Positions 35,133-44,029 are shown, counted from the first letter of the stretch. The stretch: DNA of 64,000 bases from JAXMHN01 sp964578605 (GCA_964578605.1 CAZODO010000021.1:1-64000); one strand, 5' to 3'. The notes: generated by a model not told the origin, from the letters alone. Numbers and translations: made by a program.

Positions 35133-36749
35133 ATGAGTTCCTCTGTTTCCAACCGACAACTGCTTAGCGGTGACGAGGCCATTGCCCTCGCGGCTTACCA
35201 GGCCGGAGTCGTCCTTGGGTCGGGCTACCCCGGGACACCCTCAACCGAAATCCTGGAGAACTTCTCGGAGTACGGCGGCCGGGCCCAATGGTCGCCCAAC
35301 GAAAAGGTCGCCCTCGAGGTGACGCTGGGCGTGGCTTTTTGCGGAGCCCGGGCCATCGCCACCATGAAGCACGTGGGCCTGAACGTGGCCGCCGATCCGC
35401 TCTTCACCGCCGCCTATACCGGAGTCGCAGGCGGCCTGCTCGTCATCTCCGCCGACGACCCGGGCATGGCGTCCAGCCAAAATGAGCAGGATAACCGCCG
35501 CTATGCTGTTGCCGCAGGCGTTCCCATGCTGGAGCCATCCGATTCGCAGGAAGCCTACGATTTCGTCTGGAGCGGCCTGGAACTCTCCGAGCGCTGGGGC
35601 CTGCCTGTCTTGCTCCGCGTGACCACCCGGGTCTGCCATAGCAAAACGGTCGTTTGCCCGCGCCCTGCCCCGCTGACGCCCAAGCCCGCGTCCTTCAAAC
35701 GGGACGTCCGCGCCCGGGTGATGATTCCCGCCAACGCCCGCCCTGCCCACCACCGGCTCCGTGTGAAACTATCGGAGGTCCAGGAGTGGAACGAAGCCTC
35801 CGGACCTAACGGGATCATCGAGGGCACCAAATCCCTTGGAATCATCACTTCGGGCATCTCCTTTATGCATGCTCGGGAAGCCGCGCCCGCTGCGTCGTTC
35901 CTGAAGCTGGGCCTGACGCATCCGTTGCCGCTTCGGAAGATCGCCAAGTTCGCTGAGAGCGTGGAGCGCTGCGTCGTGATTGAGGAAGGCGATCCTTACC
36001 TCGTGGACGCGCTCCGGGCGGCGGGAATCAAGGTCGAGGGCAAAGCGGAGATGTTCCGGTTTGGCGAACTGGATGTCTCGCGCGTCCGGCGAATTCTGGC
36101 TCGAGATTCAAGCCCGGAACCGGCGCGGCCCCCCGGCAAGCCCCCCCAACTCTGTGAAGGCTGCCAGTATCGCCTGGTCTTCGATACGCTGAGGCGGCAT
36201 GACTGCATTGTGGCGGGCGATATCGGCTGCTACACGCTGGGGGTGCTGCCACCCTTCAGTGCCATGGACACCTGCGTGTGCATGGGCGCCAGCCTGGGTG
36301 TGGGACTTGGAATGCGGCACAGCCTGCCGGAAGCCGAGGCCCGCCGGGTGGTCAGCGTGATCGGCGATTCCACTTTCGTCCACAGCGGCCTGACCGGCCT
36401 GGTCGAAATGGTCTACAACCCGCCTCCCACCGGGCACCTGCTGCTGATCCTCGACAACGCGACGACCGCGATGACCGGGCACCAGGAACACCCGGGCACA
36501 GGCCGCAAACTGAACCATGAACCGACCGGCAAGCTCGTTCTCGAAGACCTCGTCAGGGCGCTGGGAATCCGGCGGGTCCATGTGGTCGAACCGCGCGCAG
36601 GCTCGGACGAATTCGAACGCGTGCTGTTGGAATGTCTGGGAAGCCGGGAGTTGGCGGTGATTATTGCGCGCCGCCCCTGCCTTTTGATTGTCAAGAAACT
36701 GAAAGAATACGAGCGCTGCGAGTCCGAGCACAAAGAATGCCATGGATAA
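35133..36749 (+). CDS. iorA: indolepyruvate:ferredoxin oxidoreductase alpha subunit lacking its ferredoxin domain
   Basis: 538 residues. The pyrimidine-binding half opens LLSGDEAIALAAYQAGVVLG and includes GYPGTPSTEILENF. The C-terminal half carries the thiamine-diphosphate motif GDSTFVHSGLTGLVEMVYN...LDN and TGHQEHPGTG. Typical IorA proteins continue after the RRPCLL step with two CxxCxxCxxxC iron-sulfur motifs; this one ends about 25 residues later (ERCESEHKECHG). The enzyme converts arylpyruvates to arylacetyl-CoA, or the reverse. It overlaps iorB by 8 bp. The AT-rich 114-bp gap upstream (35019-35132) may hold a secondary promoter. Confidence 0.9.
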   Translation: MSSSVSNRQLLSGDEAIALAAYQAGVVLGSGYPGTPSTEILENFSEYGGRAQWSPNEKVALEVTLGVAFCGARAIATMKHVGLNVAADPLFTAAYTGVAGGLLVISADDPGMASSQNEQDNRRYAVAAGVPMLEPSDSQEAYDFVWSGLELSERWGLPVLLRVTTRVCHSKTVVCPRPAPLTPKPASFKRDVRARVMIPANARPAHHRLRVKLSEVQEWNEASGPNGIIEGTKSLGIITSGISFMHAREAAPAASFLKLGLTHPLPLRKIAKFAESVERCVVIEEGDPYLVDALRAAGIKVEGKAEMFRFGELDVSRVRRILARDSSPEPARPPGKPPQLCEGCQYRLVFDTLRRHDCIVAGDIGCYTLGVLPPFSAMDTCVCMGASLGVGLGMRHSLPEAEARRVVSVIGDSTFVHSGLTGLVEMVYNPPPTGHLLLILDNATTAMTGHQEHPGTGRKLNHEPTGKLVLEDLVRALGIRRVHVVEPRAGSDEFERVLLECLGSRELAVIIARRPCLLIVKKLKEYERCESEHKECHG

Positions 36750-37239
36750 GAACTGCGTTACCAACATCGTGCTGGCGGGATTGGGCGGACAAGGTGTCCT
36801 CAGCGCCAGCAATATCCTCGCTCAAGCAATTCTCCGCGCGGGCCACGACGTCAAGCAAAGCGAAATCAAGGGCATGAGCCAGCGCGGCGGTTCCGTCACC
36901 AGCGACGTCCGGTTCGGCCCAAACGTTCTCAGCCCCATGGTGCCAGCCGGCGAGGCCGATTTCCTGGTCGTGCTCGAACCCAGCCAGGTCGAACCCAGCC
37001 GGTTTTGGCTCCGGCCCGGCGGAGTGCTCATCACTCCCGATGCCGTGGACCCGCACAACTTGCCCAACCGGAAGAGCCTGAATGTGGCGCTGCTGGGAAC
37101 GCTCAGCGCCCACCTTCCCCTTGCCGAGGAATGCTGGCTTGACACGCTTCGAGCCGCCTTTCCGGAATCGTTCTTTGAAGCCAATCGAACCGCTTTCCTT
37201 GCCGGACGTCATTCGAATCCTCCCAAACCATCCCCATGA
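36742..37239 (+). CDS. iorB: indolepyruvate:ferredoxin oxidoreductase beta subunit
   Basis: 165 residues, the gamma-type domain of 2-oxoacid oxidoreductases. It opens NIVLAGLGGQGVLSASNILA and contains QSEIKGMSQRGGSVTSDVRF, both diagnostic. It is slightly shorter than common IorB (about 190). It overlaps iorA by 8 bp and the second paaK by 4 bp, so the three are translationally linked. Confidence 0.93.
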   Translation: MDKNCVTNIVLAGLGGQGVLSASNILAQAILRAGHDVKQSEIKGMSQRGGSVTSDVRFGPNVLSPMVPAGEADFLVVLEPSQVEPSRFWLRPGGVLITPDAVDPHNLPNRKSLNVALLGTLSAHLPLAEECWLDTLRAAFPESFFEANRTAFLAGRHSNPPKPSP

Positions 37240-38558
37240 AAGACAACGCCCTTCCACCCTTTCATCCGGCCAGCGCGACGGATTTCCTGCCGCTGCCACA
37301 ACTGCGTGATATCCAACTCGCCCGCCTCAAGGCAATGGTGCAACGGGCCTACGACCGCGTCGCATTGTTCCGCAAGCGAATGGAGGAACGTGGTTTGACC
37401 CCGGCAGATCTGAAATCTCTGGAGGACATCGCGGACCTGCCATTCACGGTGAAGTCGGATCTGCGCGATTCCTACCCGTTCGGCCTCTTCGCGAGCCCGC
37501 TGGAGGAGATCGTCCGGTTCCACGCTTCGAGCGGCACCACGGGCAAACCCATTGTCGTGGCCTACACCAGGGAAGACCTTGCCGCATGGTCGCAGGCCAT
37601 GCTGCGGAGCTTCGCCGCCTGTGGCGTTCACCAAGGCGACATCATTCAGAACGCTTACGGGTACGGGTTGTTCACCGGCGGCTTGGGTGCGCACTACGGC
37701 GCCGAAGCCTTGGGAGCGAGCGTGATCCCGATTTCGGGCGGCAATACTGAGCGCCAGATTATGGTGCTGAAGGATTTTGGCGTGACGGTCATTTGCTGCA
37801 CGCCGAGCTACTTCCTTCACTTGATCGAGCGCGCCGGCGAACTGGGCGTCGATATCAAGGATCTGCCGCTGCGCACGGGGGTATTCGGAGCTGAACCATG
37901 GACCGAGAACATGCGGCAGCGAATCCAGGCCGACAGCGGCATCAAGGCTTACGATATCTACGGGCTTTCGGAGATTTGCGGACCCGGTGTCGCCATGGAA
38001 TGCGTGCACCAGGCCGGCCCCCACATCTTCGAAGACACTTTCTACCCGGAGATTATCGATCCCGAGACCGGCCATGTGCTTCCCGATGGGGCGGAAGGCG
38101 AGTTGGTGCTCACCACGCTGTGCAAGCAGGCCATGCCCATGATCCGGTATCGCACACGCGATATCACTTCCTTAGCCTCTGAGCCGTGCGCCTGCGGCCG
38201 GACTTTGCGCCGCATCTGCCGGATTGCACGCCGCAGCGACGACATGCTCATCATCCGCGGCGTCAACCTGTTCCCGTCGCAGATCGAGGCGGCGTTGCTC
38301 AAAGTGGAAGAGACGTTGCCGCACTACCAGATCATTGTCGATCGCAAGCGTGGTTTGGACACGCTGGAAGTCCAGGTGGAAGTGACCGCCGAAACGTTCT
38401 CCGACACCGTGGGTGGCCTGGAGAAGCTCCAGCGCAAGCTGGCTCAATCGATCGACAGCATCACCGGAATCCACGCCGACATCCACCTCGTTGCACCGCA
38501 CACCATCCAGCGCAGCGAAGGAAAAGCAAAACGTGTGGTGGACAAACGCAAACTCTGA
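37236..38558 (+). CDS. paaK: phenylacetate-CoA ligase (PaaK 2)
   Basis: A 440-residue AMP-forming ligase, closer to canonical PaaK than the copy at 33275. Motifs are FHASSGTTGKPIVVAYTRED, YDIYGLSEICGPGVAMEC, CACGRTLRRICRIARRSDD and SEGKAKRVVDKRKL. The ATG overlaps the iorB stop by 4 bp. It is followed after 18 bp by its own ACT gene. Having two diverged ligases around one IorAB suggests different aryl substrates, for example phenyl/hydroxyphenyl versus indolyl acids. Confidence 0.94.
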   Translation: MKDNALPPFHPASATDFLPLPQLRDIQLARLKAMVQRAYDRVALFRKRMEERGLTPADLKSLEDIADLPFTVKSDLRDSYPFGLFASPLEEIVRFHASSGTTGKPIVVAYTREDLAAWSQAMLRSFAACGVHQGDIIQNAYGYGLFTGGLGAHYGAEALGASVIPISGGNTERQIMVLKDFGVTVICCTPSYFLHLIERAGELGVDIKDLPLRTGVFGAEPWTENMRQRIQADSGIKAYDIYGLSEICGPGVAMECVHQAGPHIFEDTFYPEIIDPETGHVLPDGAEGELVLTTLCKQAMPMIRYRTRDITSLASEPCACGRTLRRICRIARRSDDMLIIRGVNLFPSQIEAALLKVEETLPHYQIIVDRKRGLDTLEVQVEVTAETFSDTVGGLEKLQRKLAQSIDSITGIHADIHLVAPHTIQRSEGKAKRVVDKRKL

Positions 38559-38576
38559 CCCCGAACGACCAAGACT

Positions 38577-39017
38577 ATGACCCTGAAACAACTGTCCGTC
38601 TTCCTGGAGAACAAACCGGGCGCGGTCAGCCGTCCGTGCCGCATCCTGTCGAAGGCGGGTATCAATATCCAAACGTTCGCCCTCGCGGACACGCAACAGT
38701 TCGGCATCCTGCGGTTGGTCGTGCACGAGTGGGAGAAGGCTAAAGAGGTCCTCGAGAAGAACGATTTCGCCGTGCGCGTGACCGAGGTCGTGGCCCTGGA
38801 GATCCCTGACCGGCCCGGAGGGCTCGCGGACGTGTTGGAGGTCATCGAGCAAGCCCACGTTAACGTCGAGTACATGTACGCCTTCACCGCCAAGCATGAC
38901 GGCAAAGGCCTGATCATGTTCCGGTTTGACCAACCCGAAGCGGCCATCGCCAAACTCCAGGCCTGCAAGTTTAACACCGTCGGGACCGCGGAGCTATTCA
39001 AGCGGCTCGCCAACTGA
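38577..39017 (+). CDS. tandem ACT-domain protein 2
   Basis: 146 residues, two ACT domains: LKQLSVFLENKPGAVSRPCR at the start and LEIPDRPGGLADVLEVIEQA near residue 72. It is similar in plan to ACT protein 1, but the ligand-loop sequences differ (ENKPGAVSRP versus ENKAGQLARV). Probable allosteric partner of the upstream ligase or of IorAB. Confidence 0.9.
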   Translation: MTLKQLSVFLENKPGAVSRPCRILSKAGINIQTFALADTQQFGILRLVVHEWEKAKEVLEKNDFAVRVTEVVALEIPDRPGGLADVLEVIEQAHVNVEYMYAFTAKHDGKGLIMFRFDQPEAAIAKLQACKFNTVGTAELFKRLAN

Positions 39018-39034
39018 CGCTCATCCCGTTGCCC

Positions 39035-39436
39035 ATGGACGCTCTCCGAAAGCTCCTCGACCAGGACCGCTATGCGAACGAGTCCGGCGTGCGGCTCGTG
39101 TCTGTCTCGCCCGGTCACGCCGTGGCGGAGATGACGCTGACGCCCCGGCATTGGAACGGAATTGGCAACGCTCAAGGCGGCGCGATCTTCACGTTGGCCG
39201 ATCTCGCGTTCGCGGCTGCCTCCAACTCGCACGGCACCATCGCGGTGGCGGTCAACGTCAGCATTACCTTCATGAAAGCGGCCAAAGAAGGCACGCTTCG
39301 GGCCGAAGCGAAAGAGCTTTCGAAAAACTTCAAGCTCGGTGCCTATACCGTCGAGGTGAAAGATGAAGCCGGGGACCTGATTGCCATTTTCCAGGGGCTC
39401 GCTTACCGCAAACAGGACAAGATTCCCGCTGCCTGA
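39035..39436 (+). CDS. PaaI-type hotdog thioesterase
   Basis: 133 residues from the ATG at 39035 (a TTG two codons earlier is possible). The hotdog-fold PaaI signature is seen in GNAQGGAIFTLADLAFAAAS and AVNVSITFMKAAKEG. PaaI enzymes hydrolyse hydroxyphenylacetyl-CoA and related aryl-CoA thioesters. It is the last gene of the operon and probably releases or proof-reads arylacetyl-CoA. Confidence 0.9.
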   Translation: MDALRKLLDQDRYANESGVRLVSVSPGHAVAEMTLTPRHWNGIGNAQGGAIFTLADLAFAAASNSHGTIAVAVNVSITFMKAAKEGTLRAEAKELSKNFKLGAYTVEVKDEAGDLIAIFQGLAYRKQDKIPAA

Positions 39437-39447
39437 GCCATGCTCCG

Positions 39448-40311
39448 TTATCGAAATTGCGGATGCTGCTGGAGGCGGTCCCATGTTTCCCCTGCAAGCG
39501 GGGCCTGCCGATAGACCGGCTTGATCAGCGGCTCCGCGCTGGAGGAATGTCGTGCCCGCTCCAGCCAGCGGCGGTCCAGAAGGCTCTCAATGAGAGCAGG
39601 AGTGTTCGCGGCGACCGTCGTTTCCTCCTTATCGCCAGTGGCATGTCCTTTCCCGACAAAGAACCCCGCCATCAAGAGCGTGACGCGAAGCATGGTGCTC
39701 CGCGAATACGTGGGTAGGGCGCAGGGCCGGTGGCGCTCCAGCAATTGGTAGAGCCGTCCAAACAACGGCAGAGTCCACATGGCTGGGTTTGCGGCAGGGG
39801 AATAAGCGTCAAAAAGGATTGCGTGCGGTTTGGGCAATCTCTCTGCAGCGGCAGAGCGAAGGAACTCCGGAAAATCACTCAGACGCAGTTCCCAGTTCAC
39901 ACTACGCCGGCCATCTAAAAACGAAAGCGGCTTATCTGGCGCGGCCAGAAATGCGGAGAGACGGCCTTCATATCCATCGAGGTACGGAAAGGCGGCGGCA
40001 TGACGCAGGGCAAATCGGAGCGGTTCCAGCGTGTGATCGAAGCTGACGACGCGAACGTTACAAGGCACCTCGCAGGTTGCCCGAAGCACAACCAGGGGGT
40101 TTGCCGCGGCTCCCAGGCCGATGTCCCATACCACAAATTCACCCTCATGCCGGCGCATGCGTTCAACCAACCGCAACTGCCGCACGCACAACGCTTCCGC
40201 TTCCGCCGCGGGGCCAATGACCGGGTGGAACGTTTCGCCATGCACCAGGGACCGAATGCTATGCGCACCGCTGGCCAGGCGGACGAGTTCATAGGAAGCA
40301 TGAGCCTGCAC
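39448..40311 (-). CDS. MnmC-like (DUF752) methyltransferase
   Basis: 287 residues. A Rossmann SAM-binding strand VVWDIGLGAAANPLVVLRA lies near residue 60, and the catalytic region ILFDAYSPAANPAMWTLPLF near 165 has the aspartate used in MnmC-type enzymes; TYSRSTMLRVTLLMAGFFVG completes the domain. There is no FAD domain, so it is only the methyltransferase half. The GTG start is forced by an in-frame TAA that also ends hpnJ. It is probably the third gene of the hpnH-hpnJ unit; tRNA substrate is not proven. Confidence 0.8.
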   Translation of the reverse strand: MQAHASYELVRLASGAHSIRSLVHGETFHPVIGPAAEAEALCVRQLRLVERMRRHEGEFVVWDIGLGAAANPLVVLRATCEVPCNVRVVSFDHTLEPLRFALRHAAAFPYLDGYEGRLSAFLAAPDKPLSFLDGRRSVNWELRLSDFPEFLRSAAAERLPKPHAILFDAYSPAANPAMWTLPLFGRLYQLLERHRPCALPTYSRSTMLRVTLLMAGFFVGKGHATGDKEETTVAANTPALIESLLDRRWLERARHSSSAEPLIKPVYRQAPLAGETWDRLQQHPQFR

Positions 40312-40368
40312 GATGCTAGCGTGCCAAAGCGCGCTCGCGGGTTCGAATGAAATTTGCAGGCGTCTGCG

Positions 40369-41820
40369 TTAGGCGGCGGCGCATTTGGCTGCTTCGAGAT
40401 CTTCCTTGCGCTGGCGCATGCTCCTGAAGAACTCAAACCCCTCGCGGCAGCGGCGGACAAAGACGTCTTTGTCCTCGAGCATGGTCTTGATGATCCGCAG
40501 GATGGGCTTTGGCCGAAGATAGTAGGCCCGGTAAAAGCGGTCGACAGCCTCGAAGATCGCCTCTTTGCTCAGGCCAGGATATTCGAGCGCGCTCTGCTGG
40601 AAACCATCGTTCTCCACGAGATCGGTCTTGTCCTTCTTGACGAACCAGCCGTTCTGGCGTGCCATTTCGAAAAGTTCAGTGCCGGGGTAAGGCGCGGCGA
40701 GACTGACCTGGAGGCTGAAGAGGTCGAGCTCCTGCGCGAACCGGATGGTATTTTCGATAGACTCTTGGGTTTCAATCGGCAGCCCGAGGATGAACGTCCC
40801 ATGGATGACCACGCCCGCCTGGTGACAGGCCCTCGTAAACCGCCGCATCTCCTCCAGACTGACGCCCTTCTTGATCCGCCTTAGAATGTTCTCATTGCCG
40901 CTCTCGTATCCTACCAGAAACAAGCGCAAGCCGGAGTCCATAAACGACTTGACGGTATCATACTCGAGGTTGGCGCGGCTGTTGCAGGACCAGGTCAGGC
41001 CCAGCGGCGCCAGCTTTCTCGCAATCTCGCGCGCACGGGGCAGGTTCGCGGTGAACGTGTCGTCGTCGAAGAAGAACTCCTTGACCTGCGGAAAGAGCGT
41101 CTTCATGTAAGCCATTTCGTCCGCCACGTTCTGCGGAGAGCGAACACGGTATTTGTGTCCGCCGATGGTCTGCGGCCAAAGACAGAAGATGCACTGCGCA
41201 GGGCAGCCCCGGCCCGTGTAAAGACTCACGTAAGGGTGCAGGAGGTACCCGATGAAGTATTTCTCGATCTGGAGGTCGCGCTTGTAGACGTCCGCTACCC
41301 AAGGCAGCACGTCCATATTCGTTATCAACTCGCGTTCGGGGTTATGGCGGATCTTGCCCTGCCTATCCCGAAAAGAGAGCCCGGCGATCGTCTCCAGCGG
41401 GCGGCCTTCAGCAACTTCTTTGCAGGTGAAATCGAATTCTTTTCGCCCGACCCAATCGATGGCTGGCGAGGCCTTGAGCGTTTCGGTGGGCAGCACGGCG
41501 GCATGGGCTCCGACAAAGCCGATCCGGATCTCAGGCCGCTGTTGTTTAATGGCTTCGGCAACTTTGCAGTCGTTCTTCAACGACGGCGTGCTGGTGTGGA
41601 TGATGACGTGATCGAACACTTTCGCCCGGCGCAAGCACTCCTCTTGCCCGATCTCATGCGGCGGACAATCAAGCAGGGTGGCGCCCGGAACCAGGGCCGC
41701 CGGTTGCGCCAGCCAGGTAGGATACCAAAAGCTGGTCACTTCGCGCCGCGCCTGGTATCGTGAACCCGCGCCGCCGTCAAAGCCGTCAAATGAGGGGGGC
41801 GATAGGAACAAAGCGCTCAT
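40369..41820 (-). CDS. hpnJ: hopanoid biosynthesis radical SAM protein HpnJ
   Basis: 483 residues with a cobalamin-binding-like N-terminal domain and a radical SAM core. The opening FLSPPSFDGFDGGAGSRYQA and FWYPTWLAQPAALVPG are characteristic of HpnJ. The iron-sulfur ligands are C206, C210 and C213 (GRGCPAQCIFC). HpnJ acts on the ribose-derived hopanoid side chain in making the cyclitol ether head group. It starts 15 bp after hpnH. No squalene-hopene cyclase or other hpn gene is in the window. Confidence 0.93.
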   Translation of the reverse strand: MSALFLSPPSFDGFDGGAGSRYQARREVTSFWYPTWLAQPAALVPGATLLDCPPHEIGQEECLRRAKVFDHVIIHTSTPSLKNDCKVAEAIKQQRPEIRIGFVGAHAAVLPTETLKASPAIDWVGRKEFDFTCKEVAEGRPLETIAGLSFRDRQGKIRHNPERELITNMDVLPWVADVYKRDLQIEKYFIGYLLHPYVSLYTGRGCPAQCIFCLWPQTIGGHKYRVRSPQNVADEMAYMKTLFPQVKEFFFDDDTFTANLPRAREIARKLAPLGLTWSCNSRANLEYDTVKSFMDSGLRLFLVGYESGNENILRRIKKGVSLEEMRRFTRACHQAGVVIHGTFILGLPIETQESIENTIRFAQELDLFSLQVSLAAPYPGTELFEMARQNGWFVKKDKTDLVENDGFQQSALEYPGLSKEAIFEAVDRFYRAYYLRPKPILRIIKTMLEDKDVFVRRCREGFEFFRSMRQRKEDLEAAKCAAA

Positions 41821-41835
41821 GGAACGACTTCCGGT

Positions 41836-43212
41836 CTATGGCACCTTCGTGGGGTCCGCGAGCTTCGCTGGAATTGGCCTTGGCACTTGCGCAACTTTGC
41901 CGGACCCGCAACCTGCCGGAGGCTGGAGTTGGCCTGGTCCCGGCTTGATCGCTGCCCGAGCGTCTGCAAGGTGGCCTTTTCCTATGGAAAAGCCGTTAAA
42001 CACCTGGATTTTGGCGCCTTCGCGAACCGGTTTGGGCCGCGGGGCAAAGTTGTATCGGAAATTCTTCCAATGATCGCCCCGCTGGTAATTGGTTCCCAAA
42101 GCGCCGCTGGGGTCGTAGCCACAATGCACCATGCAGTTCTCACACCGGGGATCGCGAGCCACCCCGTTGACCACGCCGTACTTGTTCCAGTCTACTTTCT
42201 CCAGCATCTCTTGGTAACTGGGGTAATGACCGTCGGTCATCAGGTAACAGGGCGCCTTCCAACCCCGGACGTTGCGCGTCGGAATCGCCCATGCCGTGCA
42301 GGTCAATTCGCGCTTCCCCGCCAGAAACTCCTGGTAAACCGGCGTGCCAAAGATGGTAAAACGCCGACCCCACTCTTCGATGCGCGCAAACTTCTGCCGC
42401 GTCATGGCCCGTGTCAGGAAGAATTCCTCCGGGTTCTTTCCCAGCCGCTTGACCATGTCTTTCTTGGCGGCATCGAAATCGTATCCCGGCGAGATGGTGT
42501 GCCCGTCGATTTCAAGCGAGGAGAAGAACTCGAACATCTGTTCGATCTCCCGGACATCGGTCTCCTTGTACACCGTGGTATTGGTGGCAACCTGGTATCC
42601 TAAGATCTTCGCCATCCGGATCGCCGCGACACATTCCTTGAAGACACCTTCGCGCTCGACGATGAGGTCGTGGGTGTATTCGAGTCCATCGACGTGAACA
42701 TTCCAGTAGAGCCACTTGTTCGGTCGAATGACCGGCTTGTCGCTGGCAACTGGGCTCGCATTGCGAATGGCATCGGCCTCGTTCACCGTGATGAGTTCCT
42801 GGGCCAACAGGGCCGCGAGCTTCGGCTCGAGCTTCGGCGTGTAAATGTGCGCAAGGTACTCACGAAGCTTCTTGCGCATGAAGACCCCGTTTGTGCAGAT
42901 GTAAACCACCCGCCCCTGCTTGAGCAATCCCTCCACCAATTCGTCGATCTTCGGGTAGATCAGCGGTTCACCGCCGCAGACCGAGACCATGGGAGCGTTG
43001 CATTCGTTCGCCGATGCCAGACAATCCTCCAGGCTCATCACGTCCTTCAGGCTGGTCGAATACTCCCGAATACGGCCGCAACCCGTGCACGTCAGGTTGC
43101 AGGTGTGGAGCGGTTCGAGCTGCAGCACCATCGCAAACTTCGGCGTCTTCCGAAGCTTATGTTTGATGATGTGTGCGGCAATTTTCGCGGTGAGTGCTAG
43201 CGGAAATCGCAT
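41836..43212 (-). CDS. hpnH: adenosyl-hopene synthase HpnH (radical SAM)
   Basis: 458 residues; typical HpnH is near 380. It contains C38, C42 and C45 (CNLTCTGC) for the 4Fe-4S cluster, CGGEPLIYPKIDELV, and the C-terminal CENCMVHCGYDPSGA cluster motif. HpnH joins a 5'-deoxyadenosyl radical to diploptene, the first step of the C35 side chain. Two additions are visible: about 45 extra residues after MRKKLREYLAHIY (near 115-160) and a proline/glycine-rich tail after NGFSIGKGHLAD. First gene of the hpnH-hpnJ unit. Confidence 0.93.
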   Translation of the reverse strand: MRFPLALTAKIAAHIIKHKLRKTPKFAMVLQLEPLHTCNLTCTGCGRIREYSTSLKDVMSLEDCLASANECNAPMVSVCGGEPLIYPKIDELVEGLLKQGRVVYICTNGVFMRKKLREYLAHIYTPKLEPKLAALLAQELITVNEADAIRNASPVASDKPVIRPNKWLYWNVHVDGLEYTHDLIVEREGVFKECVAAIRMAKILGYQVATNTTVYKETDVREIEQMFEFFSSLEIDGHTISPGYDFDAAKKDMVKRLGKNPEEFFLTRAMTRQKFARIEEWGRRFTIFGTPVYQEFLAGKRELTCTAWAIPTRNVRGWKAPCYLMTDGHYPSYQEMLEKVDWNKYGVVNGVARDPRCENCMVHCGYDPSGALGTNYQRGDHWKNFRYNFAPRPKPVREGAKIQVFNGFSIGKGHLADARAAIKPGPGQLQPPAGCGSGKVAQVPRPIPAKLADPTKVP

Positions 43213-43372
43213 AATTCCTTGAGTTTTTTGCTACAGAATCGGACTTCGTGCCGGCACGGTGCCTGGGCCCCCGACCCCCGGGGTTCCGGATGCGCTTCTC
43301 AACTTTTCCTCCTTCGTGCAGGCGGCATTGTCTGCTATGACGCAGCCCTGAGTCTCTCCCATCACCCTCCCA

Positions 43373-43636
43373 TTACAAGGGCTGCTGCGCGTCGGCAGGG
43401 TGCGCCGCAGTCATCGATTGCGCGTCAGCCGCCAACGCCGCAGCGGCTGGGACTTCCGGCATGTTCTTTCCCAGACCCGGCAGCAGGAACATCGCCGGAG
43501 AAACGCTGGGCGAAGCGGTAAAGCCACCGCAACCGGCCGTCAACAGCGGGAGCAACGGGAGGATGAAGACCCAACCCCGATTCCAGTTCAATCTCACAGG
43601 TGCAACTATAGGCGTTGGCCCTTTCTTGGCAATCAC
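43373..43636 (-). CDS. small lipoprotein
   Basis: 87 residues from a GTG. An N-terminal signal (WVFILPLLPLLTAGC) contains the lipobox LTAGC, so the protein should be lipidated at that cysteine. The mature part continues GGFTASPSVSPAMFLLPGLG and is short and alanine/proline-rich. Function unknown. Confidence 0.65.
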   Translation of the reverse strand: MIAKKGPTPIVAPVRLNWNRGWVFILPLLPLLTAGCGGFTASPSVSPAMFLLPGLGKNMPEVPAAAALAADAQSMTAAHPADAQQPL

Positions 43637-44029
43637 ATTTGCCGATCTGAGCCGGAAACCGGGCGGACCCGCCTGCCTGAAATGAGATCACCCCGGAACA
43701 GGATTGCGCGCACTGCGCCCTTGAACCTCGCGTTGCGCAAATAGTTGGTAATCAAGCCAACCATTTTGAGGTTCATGGGCAGAATCGCTGAGTTCACCGA
43801 ACCCTGTTGGTGACAATTTGTCAGCACTCAGGCAAGCTCTTGATTTCCAGAAGGATAGCGTCATTCTACGCCTCTTCCAAGCCGACACTCCGACAGGCGT
43901 CCTTCGCCGAAGGGCGTGCTCAACCCCGCGTCGAATGGGGGGCACAAATTCCCCCAATCGAGGAAGATCGCGGGCCACCCGCCAGAAACCGAGGTTTGAC
44001 CGCCGGTCACGACTGAGCTAAAACCACTC
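43637..44029. other. intergenic, no gene recognised
   Basis: 393 bp between the lipoprotein and infA, which diverge from here. Several short open frames exist on both strands, but none has a family match or a ribosome binding site. Local inverted stretches (around 43905-43915, CCTTCG/CGAAGG) are too short to call. Confidence 0.5.

Noticed and set aside
39766..40350. Plus-strand ORFs opposite the MnmC-like gene
   Set aside because: They overlap the conserved SAM-binding and catalytic motifs on the other strand and show no family similarity.
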